Shown here piece after piece: positions 53,701-62,443 of a stretch of 64,000 nucleotides of DNA. The translations under genes and the position numbers were made by a program. How positions within the stretch are numbered: position 1 is the stretch's first letter; each line of letters begins with the position of its first letter. The DNA comes from Verrucomicrobiia bacterium (GTDB taxonomy: Bacteria; Verrucomicrobiota; Verrucomicrobiia; Limisphaerales; CAIMTB01), in assembly GCA_019634625.1 (NCBI GenBank), contig JAHCBA010000017.1:1-64000 (forward strand). Direction: 5' to 3'. The notes under the pieces were generated by a model. That model did no database searches, had not been told where the DNA came from, and saw nothing but the letters and a program-made list of their open reading frames with translations.

Positions 53701-55828
53701 CCTGGGGAGGCAGGATGTGCTCCGGTTGGAGGCGGTCGATGGCGACGCGGCTGGCGTTGCGTTTGACCTTTTCCATGAGGACATAGATGCCGGCGTACTG
53801 ACTGGACCCGAGCGCGCCGGAGCCGGGCTGGAAGTACACCTCGACGAAGCGGGTGCGGGAGGCGTACCAGCCGAGTTCGTTGCTCAGTTGGTACATGAAC
53901 GGGTTGTGGATGAGGATGGGTTCGAAATTGTTGGGGGCGTAGAGAATCCAGTCGGACTCGGCGGGCATGCCGAGCGGGGAGAGGTTGCGGGCGGCATCCA
54001 GTTCATCCCGGAACTCGACACTGTAATTCTTTTTCGGCTGCCCCAGCGTGCTCGAGCCGCGGATGTTGAGGCGCGCGCGGGTGCGGAGGTCCGGGGCGTT
54101 GGTCAGAGAACTCACGCCGCCCCGGGGTTCGTAGAGGGAAAAGAACGCAGGGTATTCGCCATCGGCCGGCACGGTACCCCGACCGAAGCCGTGCATGACG
54201 ACCAGCGGCAGGTGCGAGGTGACACCCAGGGCCGAGGCGTTGACCTGCACGTAGTATTCCGCCGAGGGCGGTCCCGGGAGGAGTCCGGGAACAAAGGCCC
54301 GGGCCCGGAGACGCAGGGTGGTGGAAACGGTCAGGGGCGAGTCGTACGCGGGCGACTGACCGGTGGGCAGGGAACCGTCGGTGGTGAACCGGATCGTGGC
54401 CTCCGGGTGTTCGGCGGAGAGGACCAGGGTGAAGCGCTGGGTGAAGGTCCCCCCGATCCGGGAGAAGCGCACGGCCGGGGCGAATCCGGGTCCACCCTCG
54501 GTGTTGGGGGCTCCGGGTGTCGGTTCCACGAAGTATCCGGACAAGAGCGGGTCGGTGGGCAGGCGTCCGTACGAGATGTCCTCCTCCTGCGGGGGGAAAG
54601 CGGGGGCGAACTCGGACATCACCTGCCCGGAGGGGCGGTAGAGCCCGAGATACTCGCCGGCGCGGTCGAGGCTGAAATTGGCGTGCAGGGGTCGGGCCGG
54701 ATCGCGGCGGTCCTTCCCGGAGGCGTACACCACCAGGAATCCCTCGGCCGGGAGCGTGACGGCTGGAAACCGCCATTTCGCCCATTGAGCCGCCGAATCG
54801 GTCAGGGTCCATCCTTCGAGCGAAACCGGTTCCGCGGTGGGATTGGCGATCTCGATCCAGTCGGAGGCGTCTCCATCCTCGTCGTTCAGGGTGCGCCGGT
54901 TGGAGGCCATGAACTCACTGATGGAAACCGCCGGAGGGGGCAGATCCGGATCGACGGTGTATTCCCAGGAACCGCCGGCGAAGGCGTTGGCGAGAGGGGC
55001 GGTGTCGCGGATGCCATGGTGGGGAACCCATGCGGCGGCAAGGTTCCCGGGTGGCGCCGCCGGGAACTCGAACACGTACTGATCGGCGTCGAGGGCGATG
55101 AGATTCGTGGCCGCCTGCCCTCCAAGGAGCAGGTCGCCGGCATCCACCCCGGTGACGGGTTCATTGAACATCACCGTCAGCCGGTAAAGCTCGCGGACAC
55201 GCGAGCCGGGGGCCGGAACGACCGCGAGCACCTGCGGAGGATCGGTGTCGATGTCCGCTTCGAGCGACGCCTGGAAGACGAAGTCACTGCTGTCGCCGAG
55301 GGACGCATTGAGGGCATGGACGGCGATCACATTGGGGCCCGGCGCCAGGATTTCGCGGAAGTTCCGGATCTCGTGGGACTCCGTGGGGATCGGTTCCGCC
55401 AGGGCGGGTCGGGAGGTGCCGCGAAAGGGGATTTCGCCATCCGGGACATTGAAGCGGACGACTGGATGACCGTTGAGCCAGGCGACGAAGCCGTCGTCGG
55501 ACAGAGCGTGGAGGCGAAGTCCGGTGAAGGCGGCTGGATCGTCCACGACGAAGGTTTTCCGCAGGTAGATGCCGGTGTAATTGCCGCGCATGTCGCCGAG
55601 CAGGGTGCCGGTGAGGGGTTCCCCGTAGTAGAACGGGGCGGGGCCGATGTTCCAGGCGGTGTCCTGAAACCCGGGGGTCCGCCAGGCGCTGGGATCGGGG
55701 GAGGACGGCTCGGAAGTGGCCTTGCGCCAGCGCCACGGGGTTTGGAAATCGAAGAGCACTTCGGCGCCGGATGGCACGGAGGCACCCAGAAGGACGCAGA
55801 ACAGGCTCCAGCGGAGGAGACACGACAT
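50765..55828 (-). CDS. Giant secreted CotH-like protein with lamin-tail domains
   Basis: 1687 aa. Signal peptide (MSCLLRWSLFCVLLGASVPSG). Then a galactose-binding-like domain (FVAWLNGHPVVRFN), a bacterial Ig-like domain (LYRLTVMFNEPVTGVDAG), a lamin-tail (LTD) domain (ISEFMASNRRTLNDEDGDASDWIEI) and a chitobiase-type Ig segment. A CotH domain follows at about 560-930: NIRGSSTLGQPKKNYSVEF, GIYVLMEKVKRNASR, IWDFDRALNSTDGRDANPR. More LTD domains and two calcium-type loops (DSDGDGLPDAWE, DTDGDGATNRDE) end the protein. CotH domains are atypical kinases in spore coats; in verrucomicrobia such giants are secreted and of unknown substrate. The gene is divergent from the M64-like protease gene. Confidence 0.88.
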   Translation of the reverse strand: MSCLLRWSLFCVLLGASVPSGAEVLFDFQTPWRWRKATSEPSSPDPSAWRTPGFQDTAWNIGPAPFYYGEPLTGTLLGDMRGNYTGIYLRKTFVVDDPAAFTGLRLHALSDDGFVAWLNGHPVVRFNVPDGEIPFRGTSRPALAEPIPTESHEIRNFREILAPGPNVIAVHALNASLGDSSDFVFQASLEADIDTDPPQVLAVVPAPGSRVRELYRLTVMFNEPVTGVDAGDLLLGGQAATNLIALDADQYVFEFPAAPPGNLAAAWVPHHGIRDTAPLANAFAGGSWEYTVDPDLPPPAVSISEFMASNRRTLNDEDGDASDWIEIANPTAEPVSLEGWTLTDSAAQWAKWRFPAVTLPAEGFLVVYASGKDRRDPARPLHANFSLDRAGEYLGLYRPSGQVMSEFAPAFPPQEEDISYGRLPTDPLLSGYFVEPTPGAPNTEGGPGFAPAVRFSRIGGTFTQRFTLVLSAEHPEATIRFTTDGSLPTGQSPAYDSPLTVSTTLRLRARAFVPGLLPGPPSAEYYVQVNASALGVTSHLPLVVMHGFGRGTVPADGEYPAFFSLYEPRGGVSSLTNAPDLRTRARLNIRGSSTLGQPKKNYSVEFRDELDAARNLSPLGMPAESDWILYAPNNFEPILIHNPFMYQLSNELGWYASRTRFVEVYFQPGSGALGSSQYAGIYVLMEKVKRNASRVAIDRLQPEHILPPQVTGGYLLKIDRLDPGDSGLGAAGQTIAYVDPKERDIRLPQRVAQRNYIRDYLNAFGTALNAPNWQHPTLGWRAYVDQESWLDHHLLNVLAFNVDALRLSTFFHKPREGRLTFGPIWDFDRALNSTDGRDANPRVWSASGGTDFFNYPWWGRLFRDADFWQRWIDRYQELRLTSFSQDRLFALVDDLTDEVRPAQPREAARWPGFTTPRGSYQNEIQILKTWLSRRLAFMDTNFLAAPTLGRQPGVVPPNSSLTLSGPPGAQIHYTLDGSDPRAPGGAVSASALTYAGPIPLGTRALVTARARNLSHRNLTGSGNPPISSPWSGRTQARFSTLPAPEPGELRITEIHYRPSAPSASELAALPSLSRGDFEFIELANLGTRTLDLIDLHAVQGIRFAFATGTLTVLGPGERLVLVRNPAAFTLRYGAVPQVAGAFEGGLDRTGERLRFATSSGQVIAEVEFRDGWHPTTDGFGFSLVPVDESAPPPPPGRFPELWRPSAFPGGSPGLPDPAPVRPASVVIHEILTHTDLPQRDGIELHNPGPFPVSIGGWYLTDDRTVPAKYRLPPGTVLPPGGYLWLDEGDFADQAAPLPGFRLDSTGESAWLFGTDPSGQLTGYAHGFRFGAAANGVSFGRELTCDGLERLVPQRAFTPGAPNAGPLPPAVVLSEIHYRPPDIRLGSYGLNDTTLEFVELVNASPHPVPLFDPEFPTHTWRLTGSIDFTFPPDITLPPGAILLLVHFDPETNPQARVQFQTTFNVPPSIPLFGPFAGSLPNSDGTLELVRPDRPQGPTSPQPGMIPAIVVDRLNYTDRAPWPASADGGGHSLQRVEFDALGNQPRVWIAAPPTPGRLPPPNLDSDGDGLPDAWEVRHCLDPMDPDDALLDTDGDGATNRDEFLARTHPQDPDDVLRWTHAAATPDRLTLSFIAKAGLAYRIESRDGFETSWQTWQLIPAAPGDRTLELPDQPPAAVARFYRIRIDPAP

Positions 55829-56072
55829 CGTGCGGGGAGGGTATCGCCGGATGGAAGGAAGGGGCACGGGAAAAAGCGGATACACCCAGGCACGGAGGAG
55901 AGGCGGAAGGCCCGGTGGGTTGAAGCCACCCCGGATCGATGTGAAAGAGTTTTGGGAGCAGCTTTTCTTGACGTCAGGATTCGAATCACTACGGTGGCCG
56001 GCAAGCCGGGGACTCGTTGCCAATCACAGCAAGGGCTTTCCCGGGCCACAAGGCGGTTGAACCAAGGAACTC
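55829..56072. promoter_or_regulatory. Divergent promoter region, CotH / M64 genes
   Basis: 244 bp shared by two divergent secreted-protein genes. It includes TTGACG at about 55967 and AT-richer spots (GAAAGAGTTTTGGGAGC) but no promoter I would assign with confidence. No repeat of family A or B is present. Confidence 0.35.
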
Positions 56073-59000
56073 ATGACAGACTCCACTTCATTCCTTTGCC
56101 GTGCCCAGGTGTTGTTCGTGGCGGCGGGCCTTCTTGGCCTGAGTCCTACTGTAACTGGGCAGGACGCATTGCCCGTCTTTCCACGCATTGCGCCCTACGA
56201 GGACGAATTCGGCTCAGGCGGATTCGTAGAACTGGTGATGTCCGCGCCGGCGGACTCAGTGATTCAGCTACAAACCTCGGAGAGTCCGGCGACGCCGCGG
56301 TGGGTGGATGTGGGTGAGCCGGTCATCTCGGCGGGCCTGCCTGTCACGATGGCGGTGCCGACTCACGAGGGGGAAGAGACCAAGGCCGTACCGTACCGGT
56401 TCTACCGGTTTAGTGTGACTCCCTACGACATCGTTGTTACGGACGATGGCAAGGCGACGGTGCTGAAGGTCGGCCAGGCCGCGCCGACGGGGGTGGTGCT
56501 GGCTTCGCTGAGGCGGCAGTTGGGAAGCGACGTGTTTCCCACCGAGCCGTACGATCCGTGGCGACCGTGGGAGCCGGGGGAGATGGAGGGCGTTGAGATC
56601 GGGGAGGCGCTGGCCAGCCGGGGTTTCAGGGTTTGGACGACCCCGCCGGAAAAGGACGATCCGGCGCTGCCGGAGCGATGGAGCGGGATCGAGCGGTTCC
56701 AGGAGCGGGAGCTTCCGGACGACCCGGCGGACATTGGCCGGGGCAAGATCGAGGACGGCTTCGAGGGAATCCCGAATTTCCCGCGTCCGGAGGCGTTCAC
56801 GCTGGAACCGCCGGAGCCGGGATCGACATCGGACAAGGTGTTCCGGGTGGAGGTGCCGGATCCGGAGAAGGAATTGCCGCAGGAGATCAACCCGAACTTC
56901 GTCGAGCCTGGCCGGCACCTGAGGGCCGCGTTGGAGGTGAAGGCGGACGGCGGCGTGGCGATTGTCGAGGCGGCCCTGGTGGCGGGCGACGCGTGGCGGC
57001 TGGATCCGCTTCTGGTGGAGACCCCCCACTGGCCGAAACACCCCAGCGTGGGTTCGCTGGTATGGGTGGTGCGGTCGCCGGTGGCCGATCGGGAGCGTTT
57101 CCTGAACCAGATCTATTTCATCGGGGCCCTGGACAATCCGTTCGAGATCCGGTCGTACGATCCTCCGCCGCCATATCGGGGATCGCATGGGAGCGAGGAA
57201 CAGCCCGCGGCCGATGTGCGGGTGCCGATTCCGGTGCTGGAGAAGGACACGGCGCTTCAGGGGATGACGATCGAGTTCTTCCGGTACATGGGCCCGGCGG
57301 AAATCGAGGTTCTGGATCCGGAGACGTTTGCGAAGCACCAGGACAGCTTCAAGTCGATCGGCAGGACCACCGGGGATGACCTGGTCAAGGTGGCGAGGGA
57401 GACCGAGCCGCGACGGACGGGAGGCGGGGCCTCCCTGGCGGCGGGGCTGCCGGCGCCGACGGTGACGCAGTTGTTCCGGAGCGGTCCGCGGGCGTCGAAG
57501 TTCAACTTCGTCGTGATCGGGGACGGCTTTGCCAATACCGCGGCCGACCAGAATGCGTTCAACAATTACGTCGAGAACACCGTGATGCAGGATCTGCTGT
57601 CGCGGGACGTGCACCGGGAGATTCTCAATGGGATCAACATTTTCCGGGTCAACACCTTCTCGGCGCAGTCCGGGATCACGACGGTGAACACCAACGGGGC
57701 GGTGGTCACGACGCGCAACACGGCGCTGCAGTACCGGTACAGCGGGGTCTGGAACCGCTGCTGGATGGAGCCCGGGCCGAACACGATCGCGCTCATGAAC
57801 GGGATCATCAACGGATTGGTGCCCGAGGTGGACGGGATCGCCGTGGTGTTGAATGTGAGCACGGGCGGCGGGTGCGCCCGGGGCACTCACTTCGCGGTGA
57901 CGCTGGCCAGCGGATGGGGGACGTTCGCGCACGAGTTCGGGCACTTCTTTGCCAGCCAGCAGGACGAGTATCAGTGCAACCAGGGAGCGGCGGGGTGCGG
58001 GAGTTACGCGGGCGCGGAACTCACGGAGGTGAATCAGACCCGGGTCACCGTTCGGAACCAGATCAAATGGAACGTGTGGATCCCGCCGACGCGGCCGGTC
58101 CCGACGGCGCAGGCGAATGTGGCCAACACCGACCAGGACGTCGGATTGTTTCCCGGGGCGACCCGCGGGAACCAGCAGTGGTGGAACGGCATCTTCCGTC
58201 CGTCGTGGCGGGGCCGCATGAACAACAACACCCCGCCGCACAACCCGGTCGGGTACACCGCGGTGCGGGAGACGGCGCGCGGCTTTCAGGAAGGGGACTT
58301 CCGGAAGAGCGTGGTGGGTGACTTCGACGGGGACGGCCGCACCGACCTGGTGATCCTGGATGACCGGCAGTTGTCGTTGTACCTGGCGCGGGACCGCACG
58401 GTCGGGCCGAACGATCCGGTCACGGGCACGCCTCCGCGGGCGGTGACCGGGGTCCTCGAGCCGACGTGGTACCACACGGATCTGCTGCGCAACGCGGCGG
58501 CCACCCGGTCCTGGGAGTTCCGCCGGAACGACATTTTGATTCCGGGTGACTTCGATGGGGATGGCCGGACGGATCTGTACGTGATCAACCTGGTGGACTG
58601 GAACCAGCCGTATCTCTGTCTGCTGCGATCGACGGGAACGGGATTCGAGCCGGTGCGCCGGTACGACCGGGACCTGCCGGGCTGGGGCGAGATGAGGCGC
58701 AACGACCAGTTCTACGCCGGGGATTTTAGCGGGGACGGAAGGGACGACCTGATGGTCTTTAATGGGCGCGACTGGAACATGCCGTATTTCCTGATGCTTC
58801 GTTCGACCGGCACGCAGTTGGTGTACTCAAGGCGGTACGACCGTTACCTGCCGGGGTGGGAGATGGGGCGGAACGAGAGGTTCCACGTGGGCGACTACAA
58901 CGGCGACGGGAGGATGGGAGTCATCGCGCACAACACCCAGGACTGGAATCAGGTTCACCTGATGATCTTCAACTCGACGGGGAGCGCGTTGTCCCTCGCC

Positions 59001-59576
59001 GACCGGTATTACGGGACGATCCAGCAGGGGAACTCCCTGTTCTGGACGATGCGGCGCCAGGACGAGCTGATCCCGGTGAATTTCAACGGGGACAGGACCA
59101 AGGATCTGGCGATCTTCAACGGGCGCGACTGGGGTCCGGAGTATCTGGCCCTGTTCGCCTGCAACGAGGCGGGCCGGCTCCAGTTCCGGCGCCGGTACGA
59201 GGACACCATCCCCGGCTGGAACATGCGCCGCCGGGACCGGTTCTATGCGGCCGATGTGAACGGGGACGGCAACGAGGACCTGGTGGTGTTCAATGCCGTG
59301 AACTGGTCCACGCAGTATCTCGGCATCCTGCGCTCGAACGGCGAAAACGCCCTTCAGGGCACCTGGCAGTCCGGCTGGATCGGCGGATGGAACCTGGGAT
59401 CCGTGGACAACTTCCACGTGGCCGAGTTCCGCGGCACCGGCGGCTGGACCGACCTGTTCGTGTACAACCAGGGATGGTTCGGGTTGCTGCGAAGTCACTC
59501 GAACCGGTACGCCCTCGAGGCCATCTACCGGCGCTGGATCCACAACCACCGCTATCACGGCTTCGGGTTCTGGTAA
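56073..59576 (+). CDS. Secreted M64-like metalloprotease with FG-GAP/VCBS repeats
   Basis: 1167 aa. Signal peptide (about 1-29). About 450 residues of unassigned beta-rich sequence precede the catalytic domain (about 470-760). That domain starts FNFVVIGDGFANTAADQNAFNN, as in IgA-peptidase M64, and has the zinc motif HEFGHFFASQQDEY with His620, His624 and the following Asp/Glu. Residues about 770-1150 are FG-GAP/VCBS-type repeats (VVGDFDGDGRTDLVIL, IPGDFDGDGRTDLYVI, FYAADVNGDGNEDLVVF), which usually form a calcium-binding propeller. Probably an exported protease that attaches to a surface or ligand through the propeller. No PEP-CTERM or sortase signal at the end. Confidence 0.85.
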   Translation: MTDSTSFLCRAQVLFVAAGLLGLSPTVTGQDALPVFPRIAPYEDEFGSGGFVELVMSAPADSVIQLQTSESPATPRWVDVGEPVISAGLPVTMAVPTHEGEETKAVPYRFYRFSVTPYDIVVTDDGKATVLKVGQAAPTGVVLASLRRQLGSDVFPTEPYDPWRPWEPGEMEGVEIGEALASRGFRVWTTPPEKDDPALPERWSGIERFQERELPDDPADIGRGKIEDGFEGIPNFPRPEAFTLEPPEPGSTSDKVFRVEVPDPEKELPQEINPNFVEPGRHLRAALEVKADGGVAIVEAALVAGDAWRLDPLLVETPHWPKHPSVGSLVWVVRSPVADRERFLNQIYFIGALDNPFEIRSYDPPPPYRGSHGSEEQPAADVRVPIPVLEKDTALQGMTIEFFRYMGPAEIEVLDPETFAKHQDSFKSIGRTTGDDLVKVARETEPRRTGGGASLAAGLPAPTVTQLFRSGPRASKFNFVVIGDGFANTAADQNAFNNYVENTVMQDLLSRDVHREILNGINIFRVNTFSAQSGITTVNTNGAVVTTRNTALQYRYSGVWNRCWMEPGPNTIALMNGIINGLVPEVDGIAVVLNVSTGGGCARGTHFAVTLASGWGTFAHEFGHFFASQQDEYQCNQGAAGCGSYAGAELTEVNQTRVTVRNQIKWNVWIPPTRPVPTAQANVANTDQDVGLFPGATRGNQQWWNGIFRPSWRGRMNNNTPPHNPVGYTAVRETARGFQEGDFRKSVVGDFDGDGRTDLVILDDRQLSLYLARDRTVGPNDPVTGTPPRAVTGVLEPTWYHTDLLRNAAATRSWEFRRNDILIPGDFDGDGRTDLYVINLVDWNQPYLCLLRSTGTGFEPVRRYDRDLPGWGEMRRNDQFYAGDFSGDGRDDLMVFNGRDWNMPYFLMLRSTGTQLVYSRRYDRYLPGWEMGRNERFHVGDYNGDGRMGVIAHNTQDWNQVHLMIFNSTGSALSLADRYYGTIQQGNSLFWTMRRQDELIPVNFNGDRTKDLAIFNGRDWGPEYLALFACNEAGRLQFRRRYEDTIPGWNMRRRDRFYAADVNGDGNEDLVVFNAVNWSTQYLGILRSNGENALQGTWQSGWIGGWNLGSVDNFHVAEFRGTGGWTDLFVYNQGWFGLLRSHSNRYALEAIYRRWIHNHRYHGFGFW

Positions 59577-59618
59577 GGCCCAGGGCGGCGGCGGCTGGTT
59601 CCGCAAGCTGAACATTGA

Positions 59619-59652
59619 CGGGGGATCGGTGACGCAGGTCGCCGATCCCCCG
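59619..59652 (+). terminator. Strong hairpin terminator after the M64 gene
   Basis: A 15 bp stem (CGGGGGATCGGTGAC / GTCGCCGATCCCCCG, one G-U pair) with loop GCAG, 42 bp past the stop codon and followed by ATCATTTA. The stem is very stable; the U tract is weak. Confidence 0.8.
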
Positions 59653-59668
59653 ATCATTTACGGTTGGC

Positions 59669-59748
59669 GTGGACTCGCGGAGTTCGTCCCTCCGGAGTGA
59701 AGCGAAGGGGAGGAATCGGAGGGTCGGGTTCCACGAGGCCGGCCGGGG
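59669..59748. repeat. Family A element, copy 5 (partial)
   Basis: Only one half is recognisable: GGACTCGCGGAGTTCGTCCCT, then rearranged core pieces (ATCGGAGGGTCGGGTTCCAC, GAGGCC). No terminal repeats. Confidence 0.6.
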
Positions 59749-59801
59749 AGGGGTGCCTTGGGATGAGCAACCGGGCTCACGCCAGGACGCCCGAATCGAG
59801 G

Positions 59802-59878
59802 TGGTGCGCGGGGCGGGGCTTGAACCCACAACCTTCGGCTCCGGAGGCCGACGCTCTAGCCAATTGAGCTACCCGCGC
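59802..59878 (-). tRNA. tRNA-Arg(CCG)
   Basis: 77 nt cloverleaf read on the minus strand: 7 bp acceptor stem GCGCGGG/CCCGCGC, D-arm GCTCAATTGGCTAGAGC, anticodon stem TCGGC/GCCGA with loop CTCCGGA (anticodon CCG), T-arm GTGGG-TTCAAGC-CCCGC with one G-U pair, discriminator A and an encoded CCA end. Confidence 0.96.
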
Positions 59879-59986
59879 GATCGGGAACGGGCGACGCCAG
59901 AAAGTGGCGGGCGTCCCGTCGGGGAAAGTGTCTCGCAAGGGCGGGGGTCTTGGCAAGCCGCGGGTACGGGCCCAAACCGGCGTCCG

Positions 59987-60240
59987 TGCATCCCGGAGTC
60001 GTGGGGAGAGGTGCGAACGTCGCGAAGCGTTGCCTCGGAGGGCAGGGTTCCACGAGGCCGCAGCGGAGTGGAGCGCTGGGTTGTGGACTCGCGGAGCTCG
60101 TCCCTCCGAAGGGTGGAACGGGGTGGTGACGTCGGAGGGCAGGGTTCCACGAGGCCGCAAGGGGGTGGTGCTTTGGGTTGTGGACTCGCGGAGCTCGTCC
60201 CTCCGATTGGCTGCCTCCTCACCCACAACTCCGGGATGCA
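59987..60240. repeat. Family A element, copy 6 (compound)
   Basis: 254 bp. Full terminal inverted repeats (TGCATCCCGGAGTCGTGGGG, CCCACAACTCCGGGATGCA) enclose two copies of the internal core, each running from GGAGGGCAGGGTTCCACGAG to GGAGCTCGTCCCTCCGA. It looks like one element that duplicated its core or inserted into itself. Confidence 0.85.
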
Positions 60241-60309
60241 CCGAATCGTCCTGATCCCATCGCTCCGGTGCGGGTGGACGGACGGCGCGGCGGCAGGGTA
60301 GGGTTCGGC

Positions 60310-60669
60310 ATGGAGCGATACGCGGTGGTGCAACTGGACCAGTTGCCGCCGGTGCCCTGTCCGTGCGGGACGGCGCGGCGCGGCTTTGGCGGGGTGCCCG
60401 GGGGGCTGGCGACGGTGCATCTGGTGGAGATCGAAGGGGAGGCGGCCCTTCACCATCACGGGCGGACCACGGAGATCTACGTGGTTCTTGAAGGGGAGGG
60501 TCACCTTGAGCTGGATGGCAACCGGTTGCCCGTCCTGCCGTTGATGGCGGTGATGATCCATCCGGGGTGCCGCCATCGGGCGGTGGGACGGATGCGGTTG
60601 TTGAACATCCCGATCCCGCCCTTCGATCCGGCGGATGAGTTTGTGGACGCCGCGGGGCCCGGCCGGTAG
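60310..60669 (+). CDS. Small cupin-domain protein
   Basis: 119 aa. Single cupin barrel with motif 1 ALHHHGRTTEIYVVLEGEGHLEL (split histidine-rich metal site HHH...E) and motif 2 IHPGCRHRAVG. Cupins of this size include isomerases, dioxygenases and simple ligand-binding proteins; no specific function can be given. The ATG chosen is the first with family-like sequence; the upstream frame is repeat-derived. It lies 12 bp before the exosortase gene on the same strand, a likely operon pair. Confidence 0.85.
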   Translation: MERYAVVQLDQLPPVPCPCGTARRGFGGVPGGLATVHLVEIEGEAALHHHGRTTEIYVVLEGEGHLELDGNRLPVLPLMAVMIHPGCRHRAVGRMRLLNIPIPPFDPADEFVDAAGPGR

Positions 60670-60681
60670 GAGAGGGCGCAC

Positions 60682-62376
60682 ATGGCGATGGGAACCGAGT
60701 CAGCGGCGGCGTCCACGGGGGCGGATGCGGGTGGCGCATCGGGGGCGTTGGGGAGACCGGGGGTGGGACGGGCGTGGGCGCTGGGGCTGGGACTGCTGGG
60801 ATTGTGGGTCTGGGCGGTGGCGGGGTGCGTGGACGAGTGGCGGGACAACCCGATGTACTCGTACGGGTGGTTTGTCACTCCGTTGATCGTGTTCTTCCTG
60901 TGGCGCCGGCTGGATGAGCCGATGGTGGGCCGGGAATTGTGGGGGGCGCCGCGCTGGCCGGCGCGACCGTCGGCGATCGGGCTTGGGGTGGCGCTGGTGG
61001 CCTTGCTGGCATTGCCGGTCGAGTTGCTCCGCAACGAACTGCCCGACGACCGGCTGAACAACTGGGGCCTCGCGCTGGCGGCGGTGGGGGCGACGCTTTG
61101 GGCGGGGCGTTGTCTGGGGGGCTGGCCGTTGGTGCGGACCCTGGCGTTTCCGGTGCTTTTCTTCCTGACCGCGGTGGCCTGGCCCAAACGGTACGAAACA
61201 CCGGTGACGATCGGGCTGCAGCAGATGGTGGCGACGGTGATTGTCGAGGTGCTGCATGTGCTGGGAATTCATGCGCAGCCGCAGGGGACGACGATTCTGA
61301 TGCGGGAGGGTCCGGTGGGGATTGCCGAGGCGTGCAGCGGGATCCGGTCGTTGCAGGCCAGCCTGATGATCAGCCTGGCGGTGGGGGAGTTGTTTTTTCT
61401 GCGGTGGGGCCGGCGCCTGATGTTGATCGTCCTGTGTGCCGCCCTGGCCATGGTGCTGAACCTGGGGCGGACGCTCGCGTTGTGTCTGGTCATGGAGACG
61501 CGGGGTGTGGAGGCGATGGACCGGTTTCACGACGGCATCGGGGACGCCATCCTGGTGGGGTTGCCGCTTCTGGCGTGGGTGCTGGGACGGGTGTTGACGG
61601 CCGGGGAGGGGGCGGTGCCGACCGAACCGCCGCGGCGAAAGGGGGCCGGCGGGGAGCTTCCGGCGTGGCGACGCCTGGCGGGGCGGGTGCGGGACTTCGA
61701 GTGGCGGCGGATGCCGTCCTTTGCGCCGGCCTTGGGAATCGGGATGGCCGGGGTGGTGGCGTACCATGCCTGGCTGTCTGTGCTGGATCGTCGGGATCCG
61801 CCGCAGGAAGGACCGTATTTCGCGGTGCGGACGGGGGAGGAAACGGGGACGGTCGAGGAGACGATGCGTTCGGACATCTGGGCGGCCCTGGCTCCGACGG
61901 AAGGCGGGATGTACACGCGCGAAGAGGACGGGGTGTGGGGCGGGCGGGTGCACTTGTACCATTTCTTCTGGAAACCGGCCGCGGCGAACCGCTGGGTGAC
62001 GGGGCATCGTCCGGACATTTGCATGCCGGCGGGCGGATGGCGGGTGGAGGGCCAGGTGGAGCCGCTGGAGGTCCGCTTCGGGGACCGGGCATTGACGATG
62101 CATCTGTTCCGGTTCGCGGGAGTGGGCCAGCGGGCGGTGCAGGTCTGGGGCATCTGGCGGAACGGGGAGGAAATCCCGATGGCGTTCTTCGATCGCCCGA
62201 CCCTGGAGTGGTCTCTGTTGACGGGGAAGAGCCGGTCGGCCGTTGAGGTGGTGTCGTGCGTGGTGCCGTACCTGGACGGGGAACCGCCGATCGAGACAGC
62301 CCGGCGGGTCCTGGGCGAGGTGATGGACTACCGGCGGGCGCCGGTTGCGGGAGGCCCGCAGACGCCGGCCCTGTGA
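60682..62376 (+). CDS. Exosortase fused to EpsI-like domain
   Basis: 564 aa. The N-terminal 310 residues are a multi-span exosortase with the catalytic triad in place: Cys218 in EACSGIRSLQ, Arg263 in NLGRTL and His283 in RFHDGIGD. The C-terminal 220 residues are an EpsI-type exosortase-associated domain with HRPDICMPAGGW (His442, Cys447). Exosortases cut PEP-CTERM-type proteins in the inner membrane and are tied to exopolysaccharide export. Fusion with EpsI is known in several exosortase subtypes. No PEP-CTERM substrate is encoded in the window, so targets must lie elsewhere. ManC, a nucleotide-sugar enzyme, is encoded convergently next to it. Confidence 0.92.
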   Translation: MAMGTESAAASTGADAGGASGALGRPGVGRAWALGLGLLGLWVWAVAGCVDEWRDNPMYSYGWFVTPLIVFFLWRRLDEPMVGRELWGAPRWPARPSAIGLGVALVALLALPVELLRNELPDDRLNNWGLALAAVGATLWAGRCLGGWPLVRTLAFPVLFFLTAVAWPKRYETPVTIGLQQMVATVIVEVLHVLGIHAQPQGTTILMREGPVGIAEACSGIRSLQASLMISLAVGELFFLRWGRRLMLIVLCAALAMVLNLGRTLALCLVMETRGVEAMDRFHDGIGDAILVGLPLLAWVLGRVLTAGEGAVPTEPPRRKGAGGELPAWRRLAGRVRDFEWRRMPSFAPALGIGMAGVVAYHAWLSVLDRRDPPQEGPYFAVRTGEETGTVEETMRSDIWAALAPTEGGMYTREEDGVWGGRVHLYHFFWKPAAANRWVTGHRPDICMPAGGWRVEGQVEPLEVRFGDRALTMHLFRFAGVGQRAVQVWGIWRNGEEIPMAFFDRPTLEWSLLTGKSRSAVEVVSCVVPYLDGEPPIETARRVLGEVMDYRRAPVAGGPQTPAL

Positions 62377-62443
62377 CTTCCCGGGGGGATGGACAGGGGC
62401 GCCTACCGGCGAAGAGGATGGGGAAGCGGTGGGTGTTCAGGCT

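Larger units (their letters stand above)
59577..60309. other. 733 bp intergenic region: terminator, repeats, tRNA
   Basis: Contains the M64 gene terminator, a partial family A element, a minus-strand tRNA-Arg and a compound family A element. No protein gene recognised; open frames across it are products of the repeats. Confidence 0.75.

Noticed and set aside
52976-56317. 1113-codon open frame on the plus strand
   Set aside because: Gly/Glu/Val-rich shadow of the CotH gene; no signal peptide or known domain, while the minus strand encodes clear CotH and lamin-tail motifs.
59777-60739. 320-codon minus-strand frame covering the tRNA and family A element
   Set aside because: It crosses a clear tRNA gene and repeat sequence and continues antisense to cupin and exosortase codons.
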